Shown: positions 8,365 through 18,232, counted from the stretch's first letter. The stretch: DNA of 64,000 nt from Pseudomonadota bacterium (GCA_021843755.1 JAKBWB010000014.1:1-64000), one strand, 5' to 3'. The notes: a model not told the origin generated them from the letters alone. Translations and numbers: made by a program.

Positions 8365-9123
8365 ATGACAGCTCTCTATTCTGACCTCAAAGATCGAGTC
8401 GTTCTGGTCACCGGCGGCGGTTCCGGGATCGGCGAGGCCATCGTGCGGGCGTTCGTGGCGCAGCACGCCAGGGTCGCCTTCATCGATGTGGCCCGGGAAC
8501 CGTCGCAGGCGCTGGCGGCGGAGCTGGCCGGCGCCGGTGCGACTGTGCATTTCGAGCCTTGCGATCTGACTGACATCGCGGCGCTGCGGCGCTCGATCGC
8601 GGCCATCGCCGAGCGGCTGGGACCGATCATGGTGCTGGTCAACAACGCTGCGAACGACGAGCGGCACGCCACCGAGGAGGTGACCGAAGCGGTGTGGGAC
8701 AGCCGCATCGCGGTCAATCTGAAGCAGCAGTTCTTCTGCGCACAGGCGGTGCTGCCGGGCATGAAGGCCGCCGGGCGCGGCGCGATCGTCAATCTGGGCT
8801 CGATCTCCTGGATCATCGGCCAGGGCGGCATGGTCGCCTACACCGCCTCGAAATCGGCGGTGCTCGGGCTGACACGCTCGCTGGCACGCGATTACGGTCC
8901 GCATGGGATCCGGGTCAACGCGGTGGCGCCTGGCTGGATCATGACGCAGCGGCAGCTCGAGAAGTGGGTGACGCCGCAGACCGAGGCGGAGATCCAGGCC
9001 CGGCAATGCCTCAAGCGCGGATTGCAGCCCGCCGAGGTGGCCAGCGTCATCGTGTTTCTCGCCTCGGACGCCGCCAGCGCCTGCACCAGCCAGCAATACA
9101 TCGTCGACGGCGGCTGGGTGTGA
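8365..9123 (+). CDS. short-chain dehydrogenase, XylB-like aldose 1-dehydrogenase
   Basis: 252 residues from ATG 8365, which has GGAG 11 bases upstream; a GTG at 8353 is in frame but lies on that ribosome site. Classical [11 protein letters not shown] at the NAD(P) site, NNAAN, catalytic serine in LGSISW, YTASK, and PGWIMTQRQ after strand 6. The NNAANDERH and [12 protein letters not shown] segments closely resemble Caulobacter D-xylose dehydrogenase XylB (NNAGNDDRH, ...YWIDAGW), recalled from memory. It should oxidise an aldose (xylose, arabinose, fucose or galactose) to its lactone, the entry step of the route completed by the neighbouring genes. Confidence 0.85.
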   Translation: MTALYSDLKDRVVLVTGGGSGIGEAIVRAFVAQHARVAFIDVAREPSQALAAELAGAGATVHFEPCDLTDIAALRRSIAAIAERLGPIMVLVNNAANDERHATEEVTEAVWDSRIAVNLKQQFFCAQAVLPGMKAAGRGAIVNLGSISWIIGQGGMVAYTASKSAVLGLTRSLARDYGPHGIRVNAVAPGWIMTQRQLEKWVTPQTEAEIQARQCLKRGLQPAEVASVIVFLASDAASACTSQQYIVDGGWV

Positions 9124-9190
9124 CCGCCAACGGGGCGCGCCTGGAGTTACGATGTGTCCAGCGCCGCGCCGCGGCAATCGGATGTGTCCC

Positions 9191-10642
9191 ATGAACACCA
9201 CCGCCCTCGCCCCGCCCGAAACGCGCCTGCTCATCGATGGCCGGCGTGCGCTGGGCGAGGGTCCGCCTGAGACCATCGTGGATCCGGCCACCGGGCGGTG
9301 CATCGCATCCGTTCCCGAGGCCACCGGCGAGCAACTCGAGGGCGCGGTTGCGGCCGCCGTGGGCGCTTTCGAGCGCTGGTCCCGGACGACGCCGGCGCAG
9401 CGGGCCGGGCTGTTGCTCCAGATCGCCGCACACCTCGATGCCGAGGCCGATGCCTACGCGCAGCTCGAATCGCTCAACACCGGCAAACCTCTCGAGGCGA
9501 TGCGTAAGGACGAGATGCCTGCCATCGCGGACGTCTTCCGCTTCTTCGCCGGCGCGGCGCGGCTCCAGAGCGCCCCGGCCGCCGCCGAGTACGTGCGCGG
9601 TTACACCAGCCTGATCCGTCGCGATCCCGTGGGAGTGGTCGGTTCGATTGCGCCCTGGAATTATCCGCTCATGATGGCGGCCTGGAAGCTGGCGCCGGCG
9701 CTCGCGGCGGGCAACACGGTCGTATTGAAGCCGTCGGAGCAGACGCCGCTCACCGCTTTGAAGTTGGCCGGGGCACTGGCCGAGCTGCTGCCCAACGGCG
9801 TCGCCAACATCGTGTGCGGACGCGGGGACACGGTGGGAGCGCCGCTGGTCGCCCACCCGAGCGTCCGTATGGTCTCGCTGACCGGCGACGTATCGACCGG
9901 ACAGAAGGTCCTCGCGGCCGCCGCCGGCAATCTGAAGCGAACGCACTTGGAGCTCGGCGGCAAGGCGCCGGTCATCATCTGCGCCGACGCCGATCTGGCG
10001 GCCGTTGCCTCGGCCATACGCGTCCTCGGCTTCTACAACGCCGGACAGGATTGCACCGCAGCGTGCCGCCTGTATGTTGCGGCGCAAGCCTACGACCGTG
10101 TCGTGGCGGACGTGACCCAGGCCGCGAGCAGCCTGAATGTGGGCAGCCCGACGAGTTCCGGTGTGGATATGGGACCGGTCATCTCGGCCGAGCAGCGCCG
10201 CCGCGTGGCCGGGTTCATCGAGCGCGCCGCCGCCGCCAGGCATCTGAGCATCACGACCGGCGGCCGTGCGCGCGCCGGCGAGGGCTTTTTCTACGAGCCC
10301 ACCGTGATCGCGGGCGCCCGTCAGGACGATGAGATCGTCCGGCGCGAAATCTTCGGGCCGGTGGTGACGCTCACGCCGTTCACGGACATCGAGCAGGCGA
10401 TCCGCTGGGCCAATGATTCGGAATACGGTCTCGCCTCCTCGGTGTGGACGCGGGACATCGGCACGGCGATGCGGGTGGCCGCCCGCCTGCAGTACGGCTG
10501 CACCTGGATCAACACACACGGCATCCTGGCCCGGGAAATGCCGCACGGCGGCTGCAAGCGCTCCGGCTACGGCAAGGACCTGTCCGTGTACGCCCTGGAG
10601 GACTACACCGTGCCGCGGCACGTGATGGTCAAGCTCGATTGA
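9191..10642 (+). CDS. NAD-dependent aldehyde dehydrogenase, aminobutyraldehyde dehydrogenase-like
   Basis: 483 residues. Complete [26 protein letters not shown] at the cofactor site, KPSEQTPL, glutamate in LELGGKAP, nucleophile cysteine in [11 protein letters not shown]. The [11 protein letters not shown] block and the ending [22 protein letters not shown] are typical of the YdcW/PatD gamma-aminobutyraldehyde group. It sits 67 bases after the aldose dehydrogenase on the same strand, so in this context it may take a sugar-derived aldehyde (lactaldehyde or glycolaldehyde) rather than aminobutyraldehyde. There is no polyamine gene nearby. Start choice among closely spaced ATG codons at 9182 and 9191 is uncertain. 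Confidence 0.85.
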   Translation: MNTTALAPPETRLLIDGRRALGEGPPETIVDPATGRCIASVPEATGEQLEGAVAAAVGAFERWSRTTPAQRAGLLLQIAAHLDAEADAYAQLESLNTGKPLEAMRKDEMPAIADVFRFFAGAARLQSAPAAAEYVRGYTSLIRRDPVGVVGSIAPWNYPLMMAAWKLAPALAAGNTVVLKPSEQTPLTALKLAGALAELLPNGVANIVCGRGDTVGAPLVAHPSVRMVSLTGDVSTGQKVLAAAAGNLKRTHLELGGKAPVIICADADLAAVASAIRVLGFYNAGQDCTAACRLYVAAQAYDRVVADVTQAASSLNVGSPTSSGVDMGPVISAEQRRRVAGFIERAAAARHLSITTGGRARAGEGFFYEPTVIAGARQDDEIVRREIFGPVVTLTPFTDIEQAIRWANDSEYGLASSVWTRDIGTAMRVAARLQYGCTWINTHGILAREMPHGGCKRSGYGKDLSVYALEDYTVPRHVMVKLD

Positions 10643-10790
10643 GTATCCTGCCGAACGGATCGGCACGCAGCCGCCGGAAGATCCGGCCGAAGCGCACATG
10701 AAATCAGCTGCGGCCGTCATCCTGCCCGTGCCGCGGGTCGGCTGGATCCGCCGTGGCCGGAGCCTGCCCTGCCGTTGCCGCGCCGAACGC

Positions 10791-12371
10791 CTAGTGTGGC
10801 GCTGCGACCGCGCGCTCGAGCTCGCGCAGGTCGCGGCCGCGGGTCTCGTGGCCGTACCAACCGATCAGCGCAAGACTCATCACGACCGGAACAGCAATCG
10901 CCGCAGCCGACACATTCAGCGCCGGCACCAGCGCGAGGACGCCGAGCCCCTGGCAGAGCAGGCCACCGGCCTTGCTGCAACCGGCCACCCATCCGGTGGC
11001 GCGCCCGCGGATGCGCAGCGGATAGTTCTCGGCGGAATACGGCAAGAGAATGGAGATGACTCCGGTCGAGCCGACCAGCAGCAGCACTGGTGCCAGCAGA
11101 GGGTTCTGCGCCACGGGTAGTCCGCTTTGCTGCAGGATCAGTGCGAGCACGCCGGCCGCGGTGGTCGCGGTCATGACCAGAAGTGCGCCCTTGGTGCTCC
11201 AGCGCGAATAGAGGACCGCCGCGACGGCGACCACCGGAGCCGCGAACAGCGAGGAACGGGCGATGAGGGCGGCGGCAAGTCCAATGTTCCGACCCTGTGC
11301 CATCAACTCGCCGGGCAGCCACAACAGCAGCCCGAAGTTGACGAAACCCCAGGACAGGCCGGCAACGGTCAGGGCCACAGTGGTGCCGAGGAAGCGCCGG
11401 TCCGTCGGCGGCAGGTGCGAATGGTCGAGCCTCGCCTCCTCGTCCCATTCCTCGCTGCGGCTGACCACCACCGAGCCGAAGCGCTCGAGCGTTGCCCGTG
11501 CCTCTTCGGGTCGCCCGATATGGATCAGGAATCGTGCCGACTCCGGGATCAGCGGCGAGAGAGCGATCAGGAGCAGGCCGGACGGCAGATTGAGAAACCA
11601 CATGATCCGCCAGCCGAATTGCGGCTGCAGCAGCGCCGAGAACCCCGACGCTGCCAGGTACCCACCCAACGTGCCGACGCCGCCGACGAGCACCAGGCTC
11701 CAACCGCGGTGGCGCGTCGGCATGATCTCGGCGAGCAGTGCGTAGGCCACCGGCAGTAGACCGCCGGCGGACGCGCCCATGAGAAAGCACATGAACACGT
11801 TCCAGCCGAATGACGGCATCGCCCCGCAAATCGAGGTGCCGATGAACATCACGGCGGCGAGCAGGATAGTGGCGCGCCGGCCGTAGCGGTCCGCGAGCGA
11901 GCCCCAGACGAATGATCCCAGCGTCGCGCCGGTCAGCGCGGCGAACGGCAGCACCGAGACCCCCGCGGCACTGAGGCCGTACTCGGCGCGCATGCCGGGT
12001 ATCACGAAGCCGAGCGTGCTCACCTTCATGATATCGACCGCGAGTGCGACTGCGAGGGCCGCCCCGGCCGCCCAGTGCCATACGGTGAGCGGCGCATCCT
12101 CGGGCGCCACGATGCGCTCGTGAATCGCGGCGGGGTCGCTCGAGGCCCGTTTGGGCAGCAGTCCATAGGCGGCCGCTGCCGCGCCGGCCAGGATGCACCC
12201 CATGCCGTACAGCATCGGTGTTCCCATCGGCATTCCGGCCATACGGTAGTGCGTGGCGCGCGCCATGAGGAATGCCGGAACATGCAGCAGCACGCCGATC
12301 ACGACGCCGAGACTGCCGAGCCAGAAGGCGAGCGGACTGCGCCGGTCTTCGAACACGAACCATCGGCTCAA
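10791..12371 (-). CDS. MFS transporter with an N-terminal two-helix extension
   Basis: 526 residues. The transporter core (about 95-510) has 12 predicted helices and the MFS signature GSLADRYGRRATIL between helices 2 and 3; PESARFLIHIGRPEEA is a sugar-porter/metabolite:H+ symporter feature before the central loop. In front of the core are two additional helices (about 15-35 and 50-70) and a charged linker, an uncommon arrangement. It lies 36 bases downstream of pyruvate carboxylase and is probably cotranscribed with it, suggesting import of a 3-carbon or aromatic acid substrate, or of something feeding anaplerosis. The substrate is unknown. Confidence 0.85.
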   Translation of the reverse strand: MSRWFVFEDRRSPLAFWLGSLGVVIGVLLHVPAFLMARATHYRMAGMPMGTPMLYGMGCILAGAAAAAYGLLPKRASSDPAAIHERIVAPEDAPLTVWHWAAGAALAVALAVDIMKVSTLGFVIPGMRAEYGLSAAGVSVLPFAALTGATLGSFVWGSLADRYGRRATILLAAVMFIGTSICGAMPSFGWNVFMCFLMGASAGGLLPVAYALLAEIMPTRHRGWSLVLVGGVGTLGGYLAASGFSALLQPQFGWRIMWFLNLPSGLLLIALSPLIPESARFLIHIGRPEEARATLERFGSVVVSRSEEWDEEARLDHSHLPPTDRRFLGTTVALTVAGLSWGFVNFGLLLWLPGELMAQGRNIGLAAALIARSSLFAAPVVAVAAVLYSRWSTKGALLVMTATTAAGVLALILQQSGLPVAQNPLLAPVLLLVGSTGVISILLPYSAENYPLRIRGRATGWVAGCSKAGGLLCQGLGVLALVPALNVSAAAIAVPVVMSLALIGWYGHETRGRDLRELERAVAAPH

Positions 12372-12407
12372 CGGGTTCTCCTGGAGGAGGTGCCGGCCCC
12401 CCGGTCC

Positions 12408-15400
12408 TCAGCGCAATACGACGAGCAGATCCTTCGGGTCGACCTGCTGGCCCGGCGTGACCAGAACCTCAGCGACCTCCCCGTCGATCTCCGCGCGCAC
12501 CTGAGTCTCCATCTTCATCGCCTCCAGGCTCACCAGGACATCGCCGCGAGCCACTTTCCGACCGACGCTCACCGCAATCGTCGCGATCGCGCCGGGCATC
12601 GGCGCGCCAACCTGCTTCGGATCATCTGGTTGGGCCTTGCGCGGCGCCGGACGCTTCGCGACCTGACTGCGGTCCGCTACCCGCAGTGAGCGGGGCTGTC
12701 CGTTGAGCTCCATGAATACCGTCCGCGTGCCGTCCTCGTGCACGTCGCTGCAGGCTATGTAGCGCACGAACAGGCGCTTGCCCCGCTCCAGATCGATGCT
12801 GATCTCCTCTCCAGGCTCCATGCCGTAGAAGAACACCGAAGTCGGCAGTATCCCGACGTCGCCGTAGCGGGTCCGTCCGGCCGCATAGTCGATCCAGACC
12901 TTCGGATACATCAGGTAGGAGGCCAGATCGTCGTCGGTGACCGGCCGTGTCGAGTACTGTTGGATCCTGGTCCGCTCGGCCTGCAGATCGACCGGTTGCA
13001 TCGAGGCGCCCGGCCGGCTCGTGAGCGGGGCGGCGCCCTTGAGCACCTTGCGCTGCAGCGCCGGCGGAAACCCGCCGTACGGCTGGCCGAGCTCGCCGTG
13101 GAAGAACTTCACCACCGAATCGGGGAACGGCACGTCCACCTGCGGATCGAGCACCTGCTCGGCGGTGAGGCCGCTGGTGACCATCAGCAGCGCCATGTCG
13201 CCGACCACTTTGGAGCTGGGTGTGACTTTGACGATGTCGCCGAACAGTTGATTGACTTCGGCGTAGGCTCGGGCCACGCGCGGCCAGTGCGCGCTGTCGA
13301 TTCCCAGGGCGCGCGCCTGCTCGCGCAGATTGGTGTACTGTCCGCCCGGCATGCCGTGCACGTACACCTCGGAGGCCCCGGAGCGGATGTCGCTCTCGAA
13401 CGCCGTGTAGAGCCGCCGCACCTGCTCCCAGTAGCCCGACAGCAGGCGCAGTTTGTCCGGATCGATGCCCGAGTCGCGCGGACCATGGCGCAGCGCTTCG
13501 ACGATCGAGCCGAGATTCGGCTGGGATGTCAGACCGCTCATCGCATCGATGGCGCCATCCACCGCGTCCGCGCCCGCCTCGACCGCCGCCAGCACGCTGG
13601 CCGCGGCGATGCCGCTGGTGTCATGCGTGTGGAAATGGATGGGCAGGTCGATTTCCGCCTTCAACGCCTTGATCAAGGCATACGCCGCGCGCGGCCGGCA
13701 CAAGCCGGCCATGTCCTTGATGGCGAGGATGTGTGCGCCCGCGGCCTGCAGCTGCCGCGCCATCCCGAGGTAATAGTCGAGCGTGTATTTCGTCTCGCGC
13801 GGATCGCTGAGATTGCCGGTATAGCAGATCGCCGTCTCGCACAGCCGGCCGGTCTCGAGCACCGCGTCGATCGCCACGCGCATGTTCTCGACCCAGTTGA
13901 GCGAGTCGAAAATGCGGAATACGTCGATGCCGCCGAGCGCCGCCCGCTTGACGAAGAAGCGCACCGCGTTGTCCGGATAGTTGGTGTAGCCGACCGCGTT
14001 GGACGCGCGCAGCAGCATCTGCAACAGCAGATTGGGCATGCGCTCGCGCAGGGTCGCGAGCCGCTCCCAGGGATCCTCGCGCAGGAAGCGCATCGCCACG
14101 TCGAACGTCGCGCCGCCCCAGCATTCCACCGAGAACAGGTCCGGGACGAGGCAGGCGTAGTACGGCGCTATGGCCGCCATGTCGATGGTACGCATGCGCG
14201 TGGCGAGCAGCGACTGGTGCGCATCGCGCATCGTGGTGTCGGTGAGCAGCACGCGCTCCTGGGCCTGCATCCAGCGGGCGAAGCCCACAGGTCCCAGCGC
14301 GTTCAGCCGTTGCCGGGTGCCCTCGGGCGGCTCGCTCAAGGCCACCGTGGGCAGCTTTGCGCTCTCGATCCGCTCCGGGCGCGGGCGGGCGCGCGTCTCC
14401 GGGTTGCCGTTCACGATGGTCTCGGCGATGTAGGTCAGGATGCGGGTCGCGCGGTCGCGCTTGCGCGGCCACTGGAACAGCTCCGGTGTCTCGTCGATGA
14501 ATCGCGTGGTGTAGGAGCCGTCGGCGAAGCGCGGATGCGTGATGACCTGATCGAGGAATCGCAGGTTGGTGACCACACCGCGGACGCGGAATTCCCACAG
14601 CGCGCGATGCATGCGCGCGATCGCCTCGCCCGGCGTCGATGCCCAGGCGGTCACCTTGACCAGCAGCGAGTCGTACGAGCGGGTGATGATGGCGCCGGTG
14701 TACGCCGTGCCGGCATCGAGGCGAACCCCGAAGCCCGCCGGGCTGCGGTAGGCGCTGATCTTGCCGTAGTCCGGAATGAAATTGTTCTCCGGATCCTCGG
14801 TGGTCACCCGGCACTGCAGCGCATGCGCCTGAATGCGGATGTCCTGCTGGGCCGGCACGCCGCTGTCGGGTGTGCCGATGCGCGCGCCCTCGGCGATGCG
14901 GATCTGCGCCTTGACCAGATCGATGCCGGTGGCGCATTCGGTGATGGTGTGCTCGACCTGGATGCGCGGATTGACCTCGATGAAGTAGAAGCTGCCGCTG
15001 TCGGCATCCTGGAGGAATTCCACCGTGCCCGCGTTGATGTAGTCGGCGGCTCGCCCGATGGTGAGCGCGGCCTGACAGATCTCGGCGCGCTGCGCGTCGG
15101 TCAGGAACACCGCCGGCGCCCGCTCGACCACCTTCTGATTGCGCCGCTGCACCGTGCAATCGCGCTCGAACAGGTGCACCAGCGTGCCGTGGGTGTCGCC
15201 GATGATCTGGACCTCCACGTGCCGGGCGTGGCGCACGAGTTTTTCCAGATACACCTCGTCGTTGCCGAACGCGCTCTTGGCTTCCCGCCGAGCCACCGGC
15301 AGCAGCTCCCCGAGCTGCGCGTCGCTGTCGATCGCGCGCATGCCGCGGCCGCCACCGCCCCAGCTTGCCTTGAGCATGACCGGATAGCCGATCTGCCCGG

Positions 15401-15866
15401 CCAGGCGCCGGCACTCGTCGAGATCGCCGGGCAGCGGGCCGGTGGCCGGCATCACGGCCACGCCCGCGCGCACGGCCAGATTGCGCGCCGAGACCTTGTT
15501 GCCCAGCAGGCGCATGGTCTGCGGCCGCGGACCGATGAAAATGATGCCGGCCCGCTCGCAGCCCGCGGCGAATTCGGGGTTCTCGGAGAGAAAGCCGTAG
15601 CCCGGATGCACCGCATCCACGCGCGCCTCGCGCGCGATCCGCAGAATGTCTTCGATATCGAGATAGGCGTCGATCGGACCTTTGCCCTGCCCGACCAGGT
15701 AGGCCTCGTCAGCCTTGGTGCGATGCAGCGAAAAGCGGTCCTCTCGCGAGTAGATCGCCACGGTCCGCAGGCCGAGCTCGGTCGCGGCCCGCATCACGCG
15801 GATGGCTATCTCGCCTCGATTGGCGACCAGAATGCTTCGAATCCCGTGTGACATGCGCTCGTTCAC
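12408..15866 (-). CDS. pyc: pyruvate carboxylase, single-chain form
   Basis: 1152 residues, usual for the fused alpha-4 enzyme. Order: biotin carboxylase (about 1-450: SILVANRGEIAIRV, ATP-grasp loop KASWGGGGRGMRA, FIEVNPRIQVEHT), carboxyltransferase (about 530-800: LLTDTTMRDAHQSLLATR, FSVECWGGATFDVAMRFL, IKDMAGL), allosteric linker, and a biotinyl domain ending the protein with EAMKMET and biotinyl lysine K1118. It carboxylates pyruvate to oxaloacetate. The start is GTG at 15866: a full GGAGGT lies 11 bases upstream, whereas the ATG at 15854 is too far. Many gammaproteobacteria use PEP carboxylase instead, so the single-chain form is notable. Confidence 0.96.
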   Translation of the reverse strand: MNERMSHGIRSILVANRGEIAIRVMRAATELGLRTVAIYSREDRFSLHRTKADEAYLVGQGKGPIDAYLDIEDILRIAREARVDAVHPGYGFLSENPEFAAGCERAGIIFIGPRPQTMRLLGNKVSARNLAVRAGVAVMPATGPLPGDLDECRRLAGQIGYPVMLKASWGGGGRGMRAIDSDAQLGELLPVARREAKSAFGNDEVYLEKLVRHARHVEVQIIGDTHGTLVHLFERDCTVQRRNQKVVERAPAVFLTDAQRAEICQAALTIGRAADYINAGTVEFLQDADSGSFYFIEVNPRIQVEHTITECATGIDLVKAQIRIAEGARIGTPDSGVPAQQDIRIQAHALQCRVTTEDPENNFIPDYGKISAYRSPAGFGVRLDAGTAYTGAIITRSYDSLLVKVTAWASTPGEAIARMHRALWEFRVRGVVTNLRFLDQVITHPRFADGSYTTRFIDETPELFQWPRKRDRATRILTYIAETIVNGNPETRARPRPERIESAKLPTVALSEPPEGTRQRLNALGPVGFARWMQAQERVLLTDTTMRDAHQSLLATRMRTIDMAAIAPYYACLVPDLFSVECWGGATFDVAMRFLREDPWERLATLRERMPNLLLQMLLRASNAVGYTNYPDNAVRFFVKRAALGGIDVFRIFDSLNWVENMRVAIDAVLETGRLCETAICYTGNLSDPRETKYTLDYYLGMARQLQAAGAHILAIKDMAGLCRPRAAYALIKALKAEIDLPIHFHTHDTSGIAAASVLAAVEAGADAVDGAIDAMSGLTSQPNLGSIVEALRHGPRDSGIDPDKLRLLSGYWEQVRRLYTAFESDIRSGASEVYVHGMPGGQYTNLREQARALGIDSAHWPRVARAYAEVNQLFGDIVKVTPSSKVVGDMALLMVTSGLTAEQVLDPQVDVPFPDSVVKFFHGELGQPYGGFPPALQRKVLKGAAPLTSRPGASMQPVDLQAERTRIQQYSTRPVTDDDLASYLMYPKVWIDYAAGRTRYGDVGILPTSVFFYGMEPGEEISIDLERGKRLFVRYIACSDVHEDGTRTVFMELNGQPRSLRVADRSQVAKRPAPRKAQPDDPKQVGAPMPGAIATIAVSVGRKVARGDVLVSLEAMKMETQVRAEIDGEVAEVLVTPGQQVDPKDLLVVLR

Positions 15867-15927
15867 CGTTAAAATTCACCTCCGATCATAGCGGCTGCGC
15901 ACCGCGCGCGCGCGGGACTGATTCTGA

Positions 15928-16833
15928 ATGTATGCCATCGCGATTCATGGCGGCGCCGGCGGGCTGCCGCGACAGCACCTGCCGAGCGAGCAGCAACGGC
16001 TCTACCGCGATGCCCTGGCCGCCGCGCTCGATTGCGGCTACGCGCTGCTCAAGGCCGGCGGGTCGAGTCTCGATGCGGTCATCGCGGCGGTCCGTCTCCT
16101 CGAGGACGATCCGCTGTTCAACGCGGGCCGGGGCGCAGCGCTTACGCGGGAAGGGATTGCGGAGCTCGACGCGGCCGTGATGGACGGCAGCACGCTGCGC
16201 GCCGGCGGCGTGGCGGCGGTGCGACACGTGAAGCATCCGATCGAGCTTGCCCGCCGCGTAATGGAGAAATCCCGGCACGTCCTGCTGGTCGGCGCAGGCG
16301 CCGAGGAATTCGCGCTCGAGGAGGGCTTCGAGCTCGTGCCCAATGCGTACTTCCGGACCGCCGAGCGCCGGGCCGAGTTGGATCTGTTGCGCAGCGGGCA
16401 GCACGTTTCGGAGCTGGTGCCGGCGCCGCACGGCACGGTCGGAGCGGTGGCGCGGGATGCGCACGGCAATCTGGCCGCAGCAACCTCTACCGGGGGCATG
16501 GGCAACAAGCGGCCGGGCCGGGTGGGTGATTCCCCGGTCATCGGCGCAGGGACCTACGCCCGAAACGGCGCATGCGCGGTCTCGGCCACCGGCCACGGCG
16601 AGTACTTCATGCGCCTCGTGGCCGCCTATCACGTCTGCGCCGCGGTGGAGTACCGTGGGCTGGGCGTTCAAGAGGCGGTGCGCGAGACGATACACGAGCG
16701 CCTCGCCGGGCTCGGTGGCCGCGGCGGCATCATCGCCGTCGACGCCGGCGGGCGGATTACCCTCGACTTCAACACCGAGGGCATGTTCCGTGGCGCCCGC
16801 GACTCCAGCGGCCGGCGTGAGATTGGCCTCTAG
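15928..16833 (+). CDS. iaaA: isoaspartyl peptidase / plant-type L-asparaginase (Ntn hydrolase)
   Basis: 301 residues. Begins MYAIAIHGGAGG, the family start. It self-cleaves before the nucleophile threonine T170 in PHGTVGAVARD, giving alpha and beta chains; the following GGMGNKRPGRVGDSPVIGAGTYA loop binds substrate and metal. It removes isoaspartyl dipeptides and hydrolyses asparagine in the cytoplasm. Divergent from pyruvate carboxylase with 61 bases between. Its TAG stop shares a CTAG with the stop of the convergent unknown gene, so the two genes overlap by 4 bases. Confidence 0.93.
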   Translation: MYAIAIHGGAGGLPRQHLPSEQQRLYRDALAAALDCGYALLKAGGSSLDAVIAAVRLLEDDPLFNAGRGAALTREGIAELDAAVMDGSTLRAGGVAAVRHVKHPIELARRVMEKSRHVLLVGAGAEEFALEEGFELVPNAYFRTAERRAELDLLRSGQHVSELVPAPHGTVGAVARDAHGNLAAATSTGGMGNKRPGRVGDSPVIGAGTYARNGACAVSATGHGEYFMRLVAAYHVCAAVEYRGLGVQEAVRETIHERLAGLGGRGGIIAVDAGGRITLDFNTEGMFRGARDSSGRREIGL

Positions 16834-17492
16834 CCGGAATCTCTGTGACCGCCGCGATGCATGACGGTGGCCAGCTCGGCGACCACCAGCCGTATCCCCT
16901 GCAGCCCGGCGCGCGTGTGGGCAATGCCGCCCTCGGCGGCACCGCGCACGAGGTCGTCCCAGACCTCCGGCGCATCCAGCCAGCGGGGCCGCAGCCACCC
17001 TGCGGCGCGGCGCGCGAGCAGCAGCATGCGCAGAATCGACTGCTTGGCGATCTGCTGCGCGCACTGCGGATGCATGCCGAGCGCCAAGGGCGCATGGTTC
17101 GCGTAGCGCCCGGCGATCGACCACGCATAGCAGAGCACGAATTGCGCGCCCGTGATCGCGCGTGGCGTCGCTGACTGCGCCTCGTACTCGGCCTGTGGTG
17201 CGTCGCAGACCTGTGCGGACTCCAGATTCCGCCAGCGGCGCGGATCGGCAAATCCGGCGTCGAACAGCAGATACGGGTGGCTGGCCAGGCGTCTGCGGGC
17301 CTCGGCGTCGAGTGCCAGCCATCTCTCGGCGATCCGGCATGCGGCCGGATTTACCGTTCCGGCGTGAGCCTGTTCCACGAGCACCTCCAGGCAGTAGGCG
17401 TTCAAGTCGGGCAGCGGCTCGACCACCTCGCGAGGCGGCTGTGGAATCCAGGAACGGTACCCACTCACAGTATTCCAGTCATAATCGATCAT
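16830..17492 (-). CDS. conserved-looking protein of unknown function
   Basis: 220 residues. I do not recognise the family. The start is firm: ATG at 17492 has GGAGGGT six bases upstream. The protein is mostly helical with no signal peptide or clear membrane segment; it is rich in aromatic residues near the start (YDWNTVSGYRSWIPQPPREV) and has three cysteines. A middle stretch GAQFVLCYAWSIAGRYANHAPLALGM is fairly hydrophobic. It is divergent from the FlhC-like regulator across 176 bases that include a perfect inverted repeat, which suggests the two are functionally paired. Confidence 0.7.
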   Translation of the reverse strand: MIDYDWNTVSGYRSWIPQPPREVVEPLPDLNAYCLEVLVEQAHAGTVNPAACRIAERWLALDAEARRRLASHPYLLFDAGFADPRRWRNLESAQVCDAPQAEYEAQSATPRAITGAQFVLCYAWSIAGRYANHAPLALGMHPQCAQQIAKQSILRMLLLARRAAGWLRPRWLDAPEVWDDLVRGAAEGGIAHTRAGLQGIRLVVAELATVMHRGGHRDSG

Positions 17493-17540
17493 TGTAAGAC
17501 CCTCCGTGCAACCCTCCCCACGGATCATGGTAGCTCTCGG

Positions 17541-17557
17541 GCAGTGGTTCCCACTGC
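17541..17557. promoter_or_regulatory. perfect inverted repeat GCAGTGG-TTC-CCACTGC
   Basis: Two 7-base arms, perfectly complementary, around a 3-base centre, located between the divergent unknown gene and the FlhC-like gene. There is no T run on either side, so it is not a terminator; its place in an AT-richer divergent promoter region makes an operator more likely. Confidence 0.45.
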
Positions 17558-17668
17558 TGCATTTCTGTCATTTTTCGCAGCTAAGTGAGATTGTTCTTTT
17601 CTGGAATTGGCCGAAAATGTGCCGCGTGGGCCGCAGTCGCGGCATAAAAATACGGGAAAGGAACGGAT

Positions 17669-18232
17669 ATGCGTATCGTGGAAGATCGCTATGAGGGGGA
17701 ACTGCAGAACTTTCATCTAGCTCTGCGGCTCGTTCTGCGCGAGGCTCGCACGCGGACCATCCGCCTGTACACGGGTCTCACGGATCACCGGATCCGCCGG
17801 TTGTGGCAACGCTACTGCGGCGGCTCGCGGGGTCTGGCGCGCCACCGCGGCAAATCGCCGCACCAGGCCAGCTACTTCGTCCGCTCGGTGCGTGTGCGCG
17901 AGGAAGCCTCGGTGCTTGCCGCGGCCTACTGCGCCTACGGGCTGACCCGCGAGGAGCAGGTGCCGGGACAGCCGGATGCCGTGCCGAATGTGGTGATGGG
18001 TATGCTGCTCAGCGATATCTATGACTACTACTCGGCCATGGCGCGCAAGCCGGCGGTGTCGTTCGAGCACGCGGTGTTTCTGTCCCAGTGCCTGCGCGAG
18101 GGCAATGAGCTTGCGGTGCGCCGCTGCGCCAAGTGCCACGGGCACATGGTGGTGGAGCGCTTCCCGGTCCGGGACCGCTGGTGCGACCATTGTGTCGCCC
18201 ACAGGGGCGCGCCGCACACCCCGGGAGGCTGA
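17669..18232 (+). CDS. FlhC-family transcriptional regulator (solitary)
   Basis: 187 residues; ATG after a GGAAAGGAA ribosome site. It aligns with FlhC along its length: an N-terminal helical region with IRLYTGLTDHRIRRLWQRYCGGSRG, then a C-terminal zinc cluster of the form CAKC...CDHC (two CxxC pairs 17 residues apart), equivalent to the four-cysteine site of E. coli FlhC. FlhC normally works as an FlhD4C2 hexamer to switch on flagellar genes, but no flhD or flagellar gene is present here. It could act alone, with a distant FlhD, or on a different regulon. It is followed after 24 bases by nudC. Confidence 0.82.
   Translation: MRIVEDRYEGELQNFHLALRLVLREARTRTIRLYTGLTDHRIRRLWQRYCGGSRGLARHRGKSPHQASYFVRSVRVREEASVLAAAYCAYGLTREEQVPGQPDAVPNVVMGMLLSDIYDYYSAMARKPAVSFEHAVFLSQCLREGNELAVRRCAKCHGHMVVERFPVRDRWCDHCVAHRGAPHTPGG

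Noticed and set aside
12738-15851. Open frame of about 1000 codons antisense to pyruvate carboxylase
   Set aside because: GC-rich codon usage removes stops from the opposite strand. The translation has no recognisable domain and mirrors the pyc codon pattern.
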